A stretch of 64,000 nucleotides of DNA from Anaerolineales bacterium (GTDB taxonomy: Bacteria; Chloroflexota; Anaerolineae; Anaerolineales; Villigracilaceae). This document shows, one piece after another, positions 42,469-51,138 of this stretch. Position 1 is the first letter of the stretch; every line of letters begins with the position of its first letter. The position numbers and the translations under genes were made by a program. The notes under the pieces were generated by a model. The model was not told the origin of the DNA, searched no databases, and was given only the letters and a program-made list of their open reading frames with translations. The stretch spans positions 3,959,223-4,023,222 of the forward strand of contig JABTTV010000001.1 in the NCBI GenBank assembly GCA_015075725.1, in the 5' to 3' direction.

Positions 42469-43731
42469 ATGAAAAGACTGCGAGTCATTTTCTTATTTGT
42501 ATTTTTGATGGGATGTTCGTCTGGTTCAAACGTTATCCTCACTGCAACTTTGGACGTCGTGTCAACGCGAACACCTATTCCAACACAGACAACCATTTCT
42601 CCCACCCAATCATTAGCTCCAACAGTAACGTTAACGCCTACCGTAACTGCAACAGCGATTGGTGGCGGAGGGGGAAAGATCGCTTTTACATCTGAACGGG
42701 ACGGGGTTCCTGAAATTTATGTGATAAATCCGGATGGCAGTAATCTAATCAAATTGACAAATGATATAACTCCCAAATACGATCCGTCTTGGTCTCCGGA
42801 CAGTAAGACAATTGCGTTTGTCACCAATGACAATGTCAATGACAGCCTTTACATCATGAATACGGATGGCTCCAATCCAACCAAGCTAATAGACGCAAAA
42901 GACCTTAGCATAAATAGACAGGCAACCCCAGATTGGCAACTAGGTATTCGCGATCCAGTTTGGTCACCCGATGGCAAGAAGATTGCGTTTGTTGCCGGTC
43001 ATTCAATTGGCGTCTGGTCCATTTTTGACATGTATGTGATCGATGCTGATGGCAGCAGCTTGCTTGACATGCATGCGATTGATGGTGAGGATAGCAATCT
43101 GGTTACACCTGCAGATCGTCCTGCATTTGATGAATCCCCAGCCTGGTCTCCTGATAGTCAAAAGATCGCCTTTAGTTCTGATGTAGAGTGGGACAAGGTT
43201 GGGGCTATTTTTAACAGTTGCGGTGGGATTGGGGGAATTTGCGTAATGAATGTAGATGGCACCAATCTGATCAGTATAGCAAACGGAATAGGATATGGAG
43301 GAGTTGACAGCCACGCGAACTGGTCACCAGACGGCACGAAAATCGCTTTTTCATCTGGACGCAATGGTGATCGTGAAATCTTTGTGATGAACTCTGACGG
43401 GAGCAATCCGATCAATCTAACAAACTATAGTGGTGCCTGGGATAACTATCCCATCTGGTCGCCAAATGGAGAGAAAATTGCTTTTAATTCCTATCGGGAC
43501 GGTAACTTTGAAATCTATGTGATGAACGCGGATGGTACGAATGCTTATAATCTGACAAACCATCCGGCGAGTGACATTACCCCAGTCTGGTCACCAGATG
43601 GAACGAGAATTGTGTTTATCTCGGAACGCGATGGAAATTTGGAAATCTATGTGATTGACTCAGATGGCAACAATCTGGTCAGATTGACAGAGAATGCCGC
43701 CAAGGATTATTCGCCAGTCTGGTCACCATAG
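42469..43731 (+). CDS. cassette: PD40/TolB-like propeller lipoprotein
   Basis: The 420-residue protein has a lipobox signal (FLMGCSS), a Thr/Pro linker, then six to seven PD40 blades (WSPDSKTIAFV, WSPDGKKIAFVAG, WSPNGEKIAFNS, WSPDGTRIVFIS). Between blades it carries the usual IYVINPDGSN segments. The architecture matches the chromosomal propeller proteins at 8.7 and 16.7 kb, so it may derive from a related host gene. The role is extracytoplasmic binding of an unknown partner. Confidence 0.88.
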   Translation: MKRLRVIFLFVFLMGCSSGSNVILTATLDVVSTRTPIPTQTTISPTQSLAPTVTLTPTVTATAIGGGGGKIAFTSERDGVPEIYVINPDGSNLIKLTNDITPKYDPSWSPDSKTIAFVTNDNVNDSLYIMNTDGSNPTKLIDAKDLSINRQATPDWQLGIRDPVWSPDGKKIAFVAGHSIGVWSIFDMYVIDADGSSLLDMHAIDGEDSNLVTPADRPAFDESPAWSPDSQKIAFSSDVEWDKVGAIFNSCGGIGGICVMNVDGTNLISIANGIGYGGVDSHANWSPDGTKIAFSSGRNGDREIFVMNSDGSNPINLTNYSGAWDNYPIWSPNGEKIAFNSYRDGNFEIYVMNADGTNAYNLTNHPASDITPVWSPDGTRIVFISERDGNLEIYVIDSDGNNLVRLTENAAKDYSPVWSP

Positions 43732-44011
43732 TCTAATGAAAGACCTTCAAGTTTATGAAAATGTTGTCAATTTGGCGGTGGTTCTAGTTCTCAGGTGTGA
43801 GATGTATGCCCAATGAGTGCGCCCAACAAAGCGTCCTCAGAAACCGTCTCATCTCAAGCGTCCCTGAGCTCATCCTGCGGGGCGCTGTCCCTTGAAGAAC
43901 CACGCTCCTCTTCAACTTACAGCCCTAAAACCATCGATATCTTGCAGACGATCAAACGCAAAGCAGGCGTCGAGCCTTGCTCCACGCCTTTTTGTCGTGC
44001 CGCCCCCTCCT

Positions 44012-44143
44012 TTATACAGGCACGAGTTGGAAGCCGAACTTCGCCGCTTTCTTCCTCAGATATTTAATTTGCTGGGCTTCATATTGTCGCTGATACTCGC
44101 CTGCATTTAGCGGCTCCACCACCTCGCGCAGGTATCTTTCCAT
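44012..44143 (-). pseudogene. remnant of a second transposase-like C-terminus
   Basis: A short minus-strand frame (MERYLREVVEPLNAGEY..., ending KKAAKFGFQLVPV) looks like the tail of an IS transposase. The family is not assigned, and it may be chance. Confidence 0.3.
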
Positions 44144-44147
44144 TCCC

Positions 44148-44410
44148 GTGGATACGGGCGAGCCGAATTTGATCGATGCGATGAAGGCGAAGATCGATAG
44201 CGATGTGGGCAAGCGGGTCTATGCCCGGCGGCTGGGGATCGTCGAGCTGGTAGATAAGCCTGTCGAAACCCGGTCTTTGCCAACATCTGTGTCCATAAAC
44301 GCATGCATCGTTTCACCCTGCGCTCCAAACGCAAAGTGGATGTACAATGGTGTTTGTTCGCCCTGGTCCACAATATCGGCAAGATCCATACCTTTGGGGC
44401 GCGGATATAA
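44148..44410 (+). pseudogene. IS1182-like transposase 3' remnant
   Basis: The plus-strand frame encodes DTGEPNLIDAMKAKID and GKRVYARRLGIVE. It is then broken by about 25 bases and resumes as VFANICVHKRMHRF, LRSKRKVDVQW and LVHNIGKIHTFGARI before a TAA. These are the conserved C-terminal motifs of DDE transposases of the IS1182 type. No N-terminal half, DDE triad or left IS end remains. Confidence 0.75.
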
Positions 44411-44613
44411 GCCTTTTTTGAGCCCGGTCACCCCGTTCCACCGCGATCCGCGGGAAAAAACCGGGCGCTTGTCCGCTTTCGCCCTCCCCAGTTCGGTTTT
44501 TCGACAGTCTCGTTAGCCACCTTCCTTGCATATAAAAATTTCAATATCTTTCCGCTATTGGTGTAAAATAAATTCAGAAAGTGTAGCATTTAGCGATTGA
44601 CGGAGAAAAAACC

Positions 44614-44826
44614 ATGACACTTGACGAAAAAATTCACCGAGATGCACAAAAACTTCCGTATTCATTTCAGGAAGAATTGTTCGACTTTGTTCAGTATTTA
44701 CTTATGAAGGCTGAACAGCAAGAAAAACAGGGTTGGGCTTCATTGTCACTGTCATCAGCAATGAGAGGTATGGAAGATGAACCTGTCCTTTATAGCATGT
44801 CAGATATACGGGTGGTCTTTTCATGA
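44614..44826 (+). CDS. cassette: DUF2281-like antitoxin
   Basis: The 70-residue protein starts MTLDEKIHRDAQKLP and has the LPYSFQEELFDFVQYLL helix of DUF2281-type antitoxins. Its last codons overlap the toxin start (ATGA). It would neutralise the PemK-like partner. Confidence 0.75.
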   Translation: MTLDEKIHRDAQKLPYSFQEELFDFVQYLLMKAEQQEKQGWASLSLSSAMRGMEDEPVLYSMSDIRVVFS

Positions 44827-45169
44827 AAAAAGCGGGGCAGGTTGTTGTCTTTCGTTTTCCGCAAACTGACCTTGAAGAAGGTAAGTTGCGCCCTGCTCTT
44901 CTTTTGAGCAAACTTCCTGGGGGATATGATGATTGGCTGATTTGTATGATTTCTTCACAAACACACCAGCATATTTCGGGGTTGGATGAAATTGTCAAAG
45001 ATAGCGATGAAGATTTTGAGCAACGCGGGTTAATAGTTACAGCGTAATTCGAGCCGGTCGTTTAGCGGTTGTGTCAGGCGAAATTCTCCTTGGCGCAATC
45101 GGTGAAATTTCAAGTGAACGCTTGAAGCGTGTGAAGAAGAATTTATCAAATTGGTTATCTGAAAAATAG
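44823..45169 (+). pseudogene. cassette: PemK/MazF-like toxin, frameshifted
   Basis: The first 74 codons encode the N-terminal part of a PemK-type RNase fold (GQVVVFRFPQTD, LRPALLLSKLPGG, CMISSQ) and then stop early at 45045-45047. In the neighbouring frame the protein continues as VIRAGRLAVVSGEILLGAIGE... to the stop at 45167-45169. A single lost base near 45041 explains this. Rejoined, it would have about 115 residues. The toxin is probably inactive unless frameshifting or a sequencing error is involved. Confidence 0.8.
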
Positions 45170-45175
45170 AACGGT

Positions 45176-45304
45176 GGCTAACAAAGCTTGCGCCCCGTCT
45201 CCGCCCTGGTTGTCGAGCTTGCCGAGACACAGAGCAGGTATCCACTTGCGGAGTTTACCCTGAGCCCGTCGAAGGGCTCGGGGACGAGACGCAAACCGTT
45301 CGGC
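45176..45304 (+). other. attC site of the toxin-antitoxin cassette (129 bp, normal type)
   Basis: R'' GGCTAAC, arm GCGCCCCGTCTCCG pairing with CGGGGACGAGACGC, and R' GTTCGGC. This is a regular attC without IS remnants. Confidence 0.85.
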
Positions 45305-45414
45305 GGCACTCTTGCACAATACAGGGGCTTTTATAAAGATCAAATTCGGGTTTAGTGACAATGGAATAAGTGCAGTACAATCTCAATATCTTAATGTTAG
45401 TCAAGGAGTTGTAA

Positions 45415-45915
45415 ATGTCGAATCTTTATCAATGGTCGGTCTGGTTACATGTACTTGCCGCGTTTGTCTTTTTCTTTTCACATGGAGCAGAACTGGCAAC
45501 CGCTTTCATGTTGCCGAAAGAGAAAAACACAAGTGGTATGAAGGCATTACTTAATATCACGCAAATTACACTTATTCCATTTGGCGTGAGTATGCTCTTG
45601 TTACTGGTCACAAGTATTCACATGGGTGTTGTGGCGGGTTGGTGGAAAAGAGGCTGGTGGGGATTATCATTTCTAATTATGGTTGGTATGCTCGTGTGGA
45701 TGATCTGGTATGCACGCAAATATTATTCTCCGATCCGCAAAGCGCTTGGCTCAGAATATATGACTGGATTTGGTACACATAATCCGCCCGAAGCCCCCGA
45801 AAGCATGGATGTGGTTTATGCACTAGTTGCCAAGACCAATCCGCGCCTGCTTGCATGGGCAGGGTTTATCGTCACAGCCGTTCTGCTATTTTTAATGAGA
45901 TTTAAACCGTTCTAA
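45415..45915 (+). CDS. cassette: four-helix membrane protein
   Basis: The 166-residue protein has four transmembrane helices (WLHVLAAFVFFFSHG, FGVSMLLLLVTSI, GLSFLIMVGMLVWMIWY, WAGFIVTAVLLFLM). The first helix with a His resembles DUF2269/CopD-like proteins. It has no signal peptide cleavage site. It is cotranscribed with the next gene. Confidence 0.75.
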   Translation: MSNLYQWSVWLHVLAAFVFFFSHGAELATAFMLPKEKNTSGMKALLNITQITLIPFGVSMLLLLVTSIHMGVVAGWWKRGWWGLSFLIMVGMLVWMIWYARKYYSPIRKALGSEYMTGFGTHNPPEAPESMDVVYALVAKTNPRLLAWAGFIVTAVLLFLMRFKPF

Positions 45916-45967
45916 AGGATACGTTAAATATTTGCTTGCCGCATAAACAATAAATCAGGAGAAACTC

Positions 45968-46567
45968 GTGACAACAAGCAACTTCTCGACCGCAACAACA
46001 GGCTGGATCGCAGTCGCTACAGGCGTTTCAGCCATCCTTGCGATGATATTCCTCACTTTAATGTATACAGTAAATCAGTCTTTTGGCAGGGTCAATGATG
46101 TATTCAACAGCATTATTGGTATCTCAAGCGTTGTTCTGGCATGGATGTTATATGCCGAATACCACGCCAAATCACCGCTGATGAGTCAAATTGCGCTCGT
46201 TCTTGTGGTAATCGGCGCGATCTTTACTATCATCGGATCGATCCTGATCATTTTCGGCTTCACAGACTTTGTACTGGCTGGTTGGTATTCAGGTATCGGG
46301 TATGCAATAATCGGCTTATGGCTGGTGACGTTTTGTTATTCCATGCTGCGCGGTGATATATTGCCTCACAACCTGGTCGTTTTCGGGATTGTCGTAGGAG
46401 CATTCATGGCGGTTGGATTTTTCGGCATTCCAGGAATTTTCGCTAAGATCGACAGCATGGAGTCTATGCCGTGGTATCTCTATGTTGCGTTTTTTGGGTG
46501 GCTCGGAACTTATATCCTGTATCCCATCTGGACGATCTGGCTGGGGCGAAATCTTTTACTCAAATGA
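45968..46567 (+). CDS. cassette: six-helix membrane protein
   Basis: From GTG 45968 (RBS AGGAGA) the protein has 199 residues and six hydrophobic helices with short loops. No family recognised. It pairs with the four-helix protein 52 bases upstream, and both end the array. Confidence 0.7.
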   Translation: MTTSNFSTATTGWIAVATGVSAILAMIFLTLMYTVNQSFGRVNDVFNSIIGISSVVLAWMLYAEYHAKSPLMSQIALVLVVIGAIFTIIGSILIIFGFTDFVLAGWYSGIGYAIIGLWLVTFCYSMLRGDILPHNLVVFGIVVGAFMAVGFFGIPGIFAKIDSMESMPWYLYVAFFGWLGTYILYPIWTIWLGRNLLLK

Positions 46568-46621
46568 GCAATGATAGAACACTTAGCGAGTGGATAAACA
46601 ACTTCTACCATTCACAGAGCC

Positions 46622-46710
46622 GCCCAACAAAGCGTGCACCCCGTCTCCGCTTCGCTTCGCGGGGCGGACGGCCTGATCCTTCGCTACGCTCAGGACGGGC
46701 TGTTGGGGAT
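46622..46710 (+). other. degenerate terminal attC
   Basis: R'' GCCCAACAAAGCGTGCAC and the arm CCGTCTCCGC are present, but no matching R' core (CAAACCGTTRRRY) follows. GTTGGGG near 46700 is the closest. This probably marks the end of the array. Confidence 0.55.
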
Positions 46711-46900
46711 GGCAAGTGCCAATGCACTCGGTCTGGGCGATCCAGTCAAGCTGGACGAACGGTGCTCGCTGGAGGCTCGCTCGCCCGATCTGCGCACATC
46801 CCACTTGTGCTTGCGGCAAGGCGCAGGCAGGATCGGCTGCCTGGAAAAAAACATTATGCGCTAGTGGATCAAGATCCAAGCCATTTGTAAACAAAACATG

Positions 46901-46933
46901 ACTCACCCCGAAATTAAGGTTTCGCGGGTGAGT
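46901..46933 (-). terminator. intrinsic terminator of the beta-CASP nuclease operon
   Basis: Stem ACTCACCC/GGGTGAGT with an inner CGAAA/TTTCG helix, followed by a T-rich stretch on the minus strand. It lies 120 bases past the nuclease stop. Confidence 0.55.
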
Positions 46934-46950
46934 TCGTTTTAAGAACAAAT

Positions 46951-47023
46951 GGGACGCTGATAAACGCTGAAAACGCGGATTATTAATCCCTTTTCCGCGT
47001 AAATCTGCGCTCGTCCGCGTCCC
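46951..47023. repeat. imperfect palindrome
   Basis: GGGACGC at one end and GCGTCCC at the other, with inner CGCGGAT/ATCTGCGC-like arms. It looks like an intergenic REP-type hairpin repeat. Confidence 0.5.
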
Positions 47024-47052
47024 AAATCAAATTCAGGGTTAGTTATGTCTCT

Positions 47053-48447
47053 TTACAAGCTCACACTCTCATGCATATCGGGATAATGCACCCGGTCCAA
47101 TCCCTGCCCTTTCAGCAATCCCTTCAAGGTCATCGCCTGTTTTTCTTCGCCGTGGACGAGGAAGACGTCCTTCACACTCCCTTTGACGCCCATCGCGTAT
47201 TTCACCAGCAGGTCCTGCCCGGCATGGCCGGACAAACCGCCAATGGTCGCCACATCGCATTTGCGTTTATACCAATCACCAAAGATGCGCACTTCCGGTT
47301 CGCGGTCCGCCAGCCTGCGCCCGAGAGTATCCGGTGCCTGCCACGAGACAATGCAAATGGTGTTCTTTGGGTTCTCGATATTGTTCTTGATGTGGTGGAG
47401 GATGCGCCCCGTCTCAGCCATGCCCGAAGCCGAGATGATGACCATCGGGTCGGTGCGCTCGTTCAAGGCTTTGGATTCCTCCACGGAGCGTGTATAGGTC
47501 AGCATCTTGAAGTCGAGAGCCGGGTGGCGCGATTCCTGCACGAACTTCTTCGTTTCCTCGTCGAAGCATTCGAGATGCTGTTTGAAAACATCCGACGCCC
47601 TCACAGCGAGGGGACTGTCCACATAGACGGGCACGCGCGGCACATCGCCCTCGAACATCATCTGGTTCAGGTGATAGACGATCTCCTGCGTGCGTCCGAC
47701 CGCAAAGGCGGGCACGATCACCTTGCCCCCGCGTTCCACCGTCCGTTTGACCACTGTTTGAAATTCGTCGAACGCCAATTGGGGGTCGTTGTGTTTCTTA
47801 TCGCCGTACGTGCATTCCATGATCATATAATCGGCATGGGCGGGCAAAACAGGATCGCGCAATAAAGGCAGTTTAAACCGCCCGATATCGCCAGAAAACC
47901 ATAAGTGAATCTTCCCGCCCTTTTCTTCGATCTCAAGCGACACACCGGCAGAACCAAGAATATGACCCGCTTCGAAAAACCGCGCGACGACTCCGGGGAT
48001 CGGCTCGAACGCCTCCCCGTAATGTGCGCCTGCAAACATGCCCGCCACTTCCTCCGCGTCCGCTTCGGTGTAAAGCGGCTCGATCGGGTCTTCTCCGCGT
48101 TCGGCGCGTTTCCTGTTCACGAACTCCGCATCCGATTCCTGGATGCGCCCCGAATCCGCCAGCATCACCGTGGAAATATCCCTTGTGGCGTGCGTGACAT
48201 GGATCGCGCCTTCGTATCCCTGCTTGACCAAATTCGGCAGGTTCCCGGCATGATCGATATGCGCGTGCGAAAGGATGACCGCATCCACGCTGCGCGGGTC
48301 ATACCGGAAATTCGTGTTGCGCTCATACGACTCGGCGCGCCTGCCCTGGTACAGCCCGCAATCCAATAAAAGTTTATGACCGTTGATTTCCAGCAGGTGC
48401 TGGCTGCCCGTCACGGTATGCGCCGCGCCGTGAAAATTAATTCGCAT
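47053..48447 (-). CDS. MBL-fold/beta-CASP RNA-processing nuclease
   Basis: The 464-residue protein has metal motif HAHIDHAGNLP (H61, H63, D65, H66), FSGDIGRF, and the beta-CASP part with MIISASGMAETGR. The C-terminal SGHAGQDLL and FLVHGEEK histidines complete the site. It belongs to the CPSF73/YSH1-like (Ysh1p) bacterial group rather than RNase J. The start overlaps the end of the RNase D gene, so the two RNA enzymes share an operon. Confidence 0.92.
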   Translation of the reverse strand: MRINFHGAAHTVTGSQHLLEINGHKLLLDCGLYQGRRAESYERNTNFRYDPRSVDAVILSHAHIDHAGNLPNLVKQGYEGAIHVTHATRDISTVMLADSGRIQESDAEFVNRKRAERGEDPIEPLYTEADAEEVAGMFAGAHYGEAFEPIPGVVARFFEAGHILGSAGVSLEIEEKGGKIHLWFSGDIGRFKLPLLRDPVLPAHADYMIMECTYGDKKHNDPQLAFDEFQTVVKRTVERGGKVIVPAFAVGRTQEIVYHLNQMMFEGDVPRVPVYVDSPLAVRASDVFKQHLECFDEETKKFVQESRHPALDFKMLTYTRSVEESKALNERTDPMVIISASGMAETGRILHHIKNNIENPKNTICIVSWQAPDTLGRRLADREPEVRIFGDWYKRKCDVATIGGLSGHAGQDLLVKYAMGVKGSVKDVFLVHGEEKQAMTLKGLLKGQGLDRVHYPDMHESVSL

Positions 48448-49573
48448 GTTTCACTCCAAGGGTCTTCAGGATCTGCGCGCCGAATTTCTCGAAACGCGCA
48501 GGCGTGTCCCTCATCATCTCTTTCAGTTCGTCCACATCCTTCGGCGGATGTTCGGACAAAGCCGCCAGATAGGGCCTTGGCAGGATGATATCCGACTCTA
48601 CCTGCATCGTCGTCCCCAAATTCTTTCTCCACGCCTTGAGCTTTTCCAGCCTTCTGAGCACCGCATCGTTCTTGCGTTCAGCCTGCCTGCGTTCCACAAG
48701 CGGAGCCTGCGCCCCGTGTTTGGTCGCACTTAGAACCATATCGCCCCACAAACGGATCTGTTTCTCCGAGAGCCCCGCCGCGGATAGATCCTCCTTCGCT
48801 TCGGGCGGATTCTTCGCAAGGGCGATCAGAACATCGTCCATCATCACTTTATAAGGAGGGCGGTCGAGACGTTCCGCTTCCTTATCGCGCCAATTGCACA
48901 ATTGAGCAACGACGGTCAACTCGCGCGGAGAGAGGTCCTTGCGCCCGGCAAATCGCTCCCACGCCGCGCCATTCGTCCTCGGCTTCGTGTCGTCGATGAG
49001 GCAGGCGCGCTGGAAATCTTCGACGGCGAAATACAGGCGGTCCTTTTCCTTCAATTCATTTTCGAGCGCGTCGCGCAGGTCGGATAGGTAATGCGTGTCC
49101 AAACGCGCATAATGGATCTGTTCCTTGGTCAACGGGCGCGCCGCCCAATTTGCCTTCTGGTGGCGTTTATCCATCTTCACGCCGAATTTATCTCCGAGCA
49201 GTTTATCGAGTCCCACTGCCGGATATCCGAGCACGCGCGCGGCGTGCATTGTGTCGAACAGGTTGGCGAAGGTGAATTCGAAATCGCGCCGCAGGCAGAT
49301 CAGGTCGTATTCGGCGGCGTGAAATATCTTTTCGATCTTCGGGTTTGAAAAAATCGAGGCGAGCTGACTAAGGTCTTTGAGCGAAAGCGGATCGACCAGA
49401 TAATCCGTTTTCGACGAGGAAAATTGCAGCAGGCAGACTTTTTCGCGATAGGCATGCAGGCTGTTCGATTCGGTATCCACTGCCACCCGGGATTGTGCGG
49501 CGAGGTCTTCGACCATTTTCCCCAACTGGTCCGGTGAATTCACCCATACGGGCGGCGGCAGGACGTTCGACAT
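48437..49573 (-). CDS. rnd: ribonuclease D
   Basis: The 378-residue 3'-5' exonuclease has DEDDy motifs: D33 and E35 (AVDTESNSLH), D in HAAEYDLICLRR, and Y/D in HYARLDTHYL. One HRDC domain follows (WRDKEAERLDRPPYKVMMDDVL) plus a second C-terminal helical part. It matures tRNAs and other small RNAs. Confidence 0.92.
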   Translation of the reverse strand: MSNVLPPPVWVNSPDQLGKMVEDLAAQSRVAVDTESNSLHAYREKVCLLQFSSSKTDYLVDPLSLKDLSQLASIFSNPKIEKIFHAAEYDLICLRRDFEFTFANLFDTMHAARVLGYPAVGLDKLLGDKFGVKMDKRHQKANWAARPLTKEQIHYARLDTHYLSDLRDALENELKEKDRLYFAVEDFQRACLIDDTKPRTNGAAWERFAGRKDLSPRELTVVAQLCNWRDKEAERLDRPPYKVMMDDVLIALAKNPPEAKEDLSAAGLSEKQIRLWGDMVLSATKHGAQAPLVERRQAERKNDAVLRRLEKLKAWRKNLGTTMQVESDIILPRPYLAALSEHPPKDVDELKEMMRDTPARFEKFGAQILKTLGVKHAN

Positions 49574-49628
49574 ATCCGCAGATTATAAACCCGATGTCCG
49601 AGCCGAATAAAAATTCATGCCTGCGCGG

Positions 49629-50627
49629 TCATTTCAAACGCAACGATGCAAGCAGGCGGTCGTATCCGCGCTGGAGGTAATAACCGATAATCAACGCCAG
49701 GATCGCGCCAAAGGTCAAATGGATGTAAACGGTGGTCATATCCTTCCCCAACCCAAAGGTATTGTCGATCAAATACCATAATGGACGGTGGAACAGATAC
49801 GTGAAATATGAAGCGGTCGAAAGCCAGAGCCAGATACGCCAATTTCCCGCCTTCGTTCTGAAGATCGTCAGCCACAGCAGGATCCACGACAGGATGAAGA
49901 AATCGACTGCAAGCAGATAGAATGCGCCTTCGGTCCTTGAATATTCCAAAATCCATTGCAGAGGGAAGAGGGCGGCAGCTGCAAGAATGATTTTAACGAC
50001 GGGATTCCAATCGTAGAGCTTCTGCCGTACCTCTTGAAACCGACAAAAGAACACGCCTGCAAGGAAGATGAAATAATATTGGAAGAAGCGCGGGTCGAAG
50101 AATCCCCACATCAAATGCAGGAAGTAGGTCACAGCGAACAGCGCCGCGGATGCGGCAGCGAGCCCGGCGCTCGAACGAATCGCGAACATCATTCCCCCGA
50201 ACAGGATATAGAACACGACCAGCATGCTGATGTACCATAACGTGAGCAATTGTTTGACGAAGACCGGCGAAAACACGACCTGCAGGTTCATCGCATAGAC
50301 CGCCATGTCCGTGCGCTTCAGGGTGTAGCCGAGATAAAAGACAAATAGAATCACTGCCAGCCAATACGGCGGATAGATCCGGATGAACTTCGACCAGGCA
50401 AAGGAGATGATATTTCGACTCGGTTTGTTGAGCGATACCTCGGTGAAATAGCCCGCCAGGAAAAAAAACGAGCCCAACAGGAAGGAGGCCACGAAGAATC
50501 CGATGTGCTTCAAGGTCTCGCCGAACACGATCGGGTCATAGATCTCGCTGTGGAGCGACAACAGCAAGATAATTGAAAGCCCCCGCAGGGCTTCGAATTC
50601 CATTTGGCGTTCGGGTCTGTCGCTCAT
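49629..50627 (-). CDS. acyltransferase-3 family membrane protein
   Basis: From ATG 50627 the protein has 332 residues, with about ten transmembrane helices. It starts with the family motif MEFEALRGLSIILLLSLHSE (catalytic His) and RNIISFAWSKFIRIYPPYW. Such enzymes O-acylate surface glycans or exported polymers. It overlaps the upstream GNAT stop (ATGA). An in-frame upstream Met exists inside that gene, but the coupled ATG fits better. Confidence 0.85.
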   Translation of the reverse strand: MSDRPERQMEFEALRGLSIILLLSLHSEIYDPIVFGETLKHIGFFVASFLLGSFFFLAGYFTEVSLNKPSRNIISFAWSKFIRIYPPYWLAVILFVFYLGYTLKRTDMAVYAMNLQVVFSPVFVKQLLTLWYISMLVVFYILFGGMMFAIRSSAGLAAASAALFAVTYFLHLMWGFFDPRFFQYYFIFLAGVFFCRFQEVRQKLYDWNPVVKIILAAAALFPLQWILEYSRTEGAFYLLAVDFFILSWILLWLTIFRTKAGNWRIWLWLSTASYFTYLFHRPLWYLIDNTFGLGKDMTTVYIHLTFGAILALIIGYYLQRGYDRLLASLRLK

Positions 50628-51055
50628 AAGGTCTTCTCCATCACCATCGCATCCTCCCCGTCGCTGTAGTACGAATTCCATATATCGATGGCGGCGTATC
50701 CTTCGCGCTCATACATGCGGATCGCGGCCTCGTTCGACAGCCTCACGGTCAGCCGCGACCTTGGCACGCCGAGTCGCTTCTCGCATTCATGCAGCAGCGC
50801 GGTTGCGATTCCGCGCCGCCGATAGCGGGGATCCACTGCGATGGTGGCGATCCAGCCCCACCCGTCGCGTGGATGCGGATCACCGGCAATGAATCCGATC
50901 ATCTGGCTGCCCTCCACCGCTTTGAGTCGAACCACATCGGGATATGTCAAAACCGCCATCAGGTCCAGCAGGGGCCAGGCATCCAGTTCGAAACTCTCGT
51001 GCTCCAATCTCCGCAGTGCATTGAGATCGAGAAGGTTGGCAGGGACGATGTCCAT
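50624..51055 (-). CDS. RimI-like GNAT acetyltransferase
   Basis: From ATG 51055 the protein has 143 residues, with the acetyl-CoA loop ATIAVDPRYRRRGIATALL and SNEAAIRMYEREGYAAI. This matches RimI/ribosomal-protein or small-molecule acetyltransferases, and the exact substrate is unknown. It is coupled to the acyltransferase downstream. Confidence 0.85.
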   Translation of the reverse strand: MDIVPANLLDLNALRRLEHESFELDAWPLLDLMAVLTYPDVVRLKAVEGSQMIGFIAGDPHPRDGWGWIATIAVDPRYRRRGIATALLHECEKRLGVPRSRLTVRLSNEAAIRMYEREGYAAIDIWNSYYSDGEDAMVMEKTL

Positions 51056-51082
51056 ACGGCGAATTGTATCAATAAAAAGAAA

Positions 51083-51108
51083 TGGAAGGCGAGACGTTCC
51101 GCCTTCCA
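51083..51108 (-). terminator. intrinsic terminator of the nfeD-slipin operon
   Basis: Stem GGAAGGCG/CGCCTTCC with a T-rich run on the minus strand. It separates the slipin gene from the GNAT gene. Confidence 0.65.
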
Positions 51109-51138
51109 TTCGTTGCTTGTTCCTAACTCTAAGCCTTC

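Larger units (their letters stand above)
43821..44518 (+). repeat. long attC unit, extended copy (698 bp)
   Basis: R'' GCCCAAC to R' GTTAGCC. It equals the common unit plus 373 bases bounded by two copies of CAAACGCAAAG (43953-43963 and 44326-44336). The distances from each outer core to the nearest repeat (132 and 182 bases) equal those of copy 1. Confidence 0.9.
46711..47052. other. array-to-chromosome junction, no gene seen
   Basis: About 340 bases without a supported gene. It contains the terminator at 46901-46933 and the palindrome at 46951-47023. Confidence 0.5.

Noticed and set aside
35930..43820. The long units considered as a CRISPR-like or phage array
   Set aside because: Spacing is set by whole genes of different sizes, ends carry attC cores and intI lies beside them.
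44823..45169. Stop codon in the toxin read as recoding to selenocysteine
   Set aside because: The codon is TAA, not TGA, and homologues need a frame change, not a read-through.
46471..46890. 139-codon frame over the last attC
   Set aside because: It overlaps a real membrane-protein gene and the palindromic attC; no supporting features.
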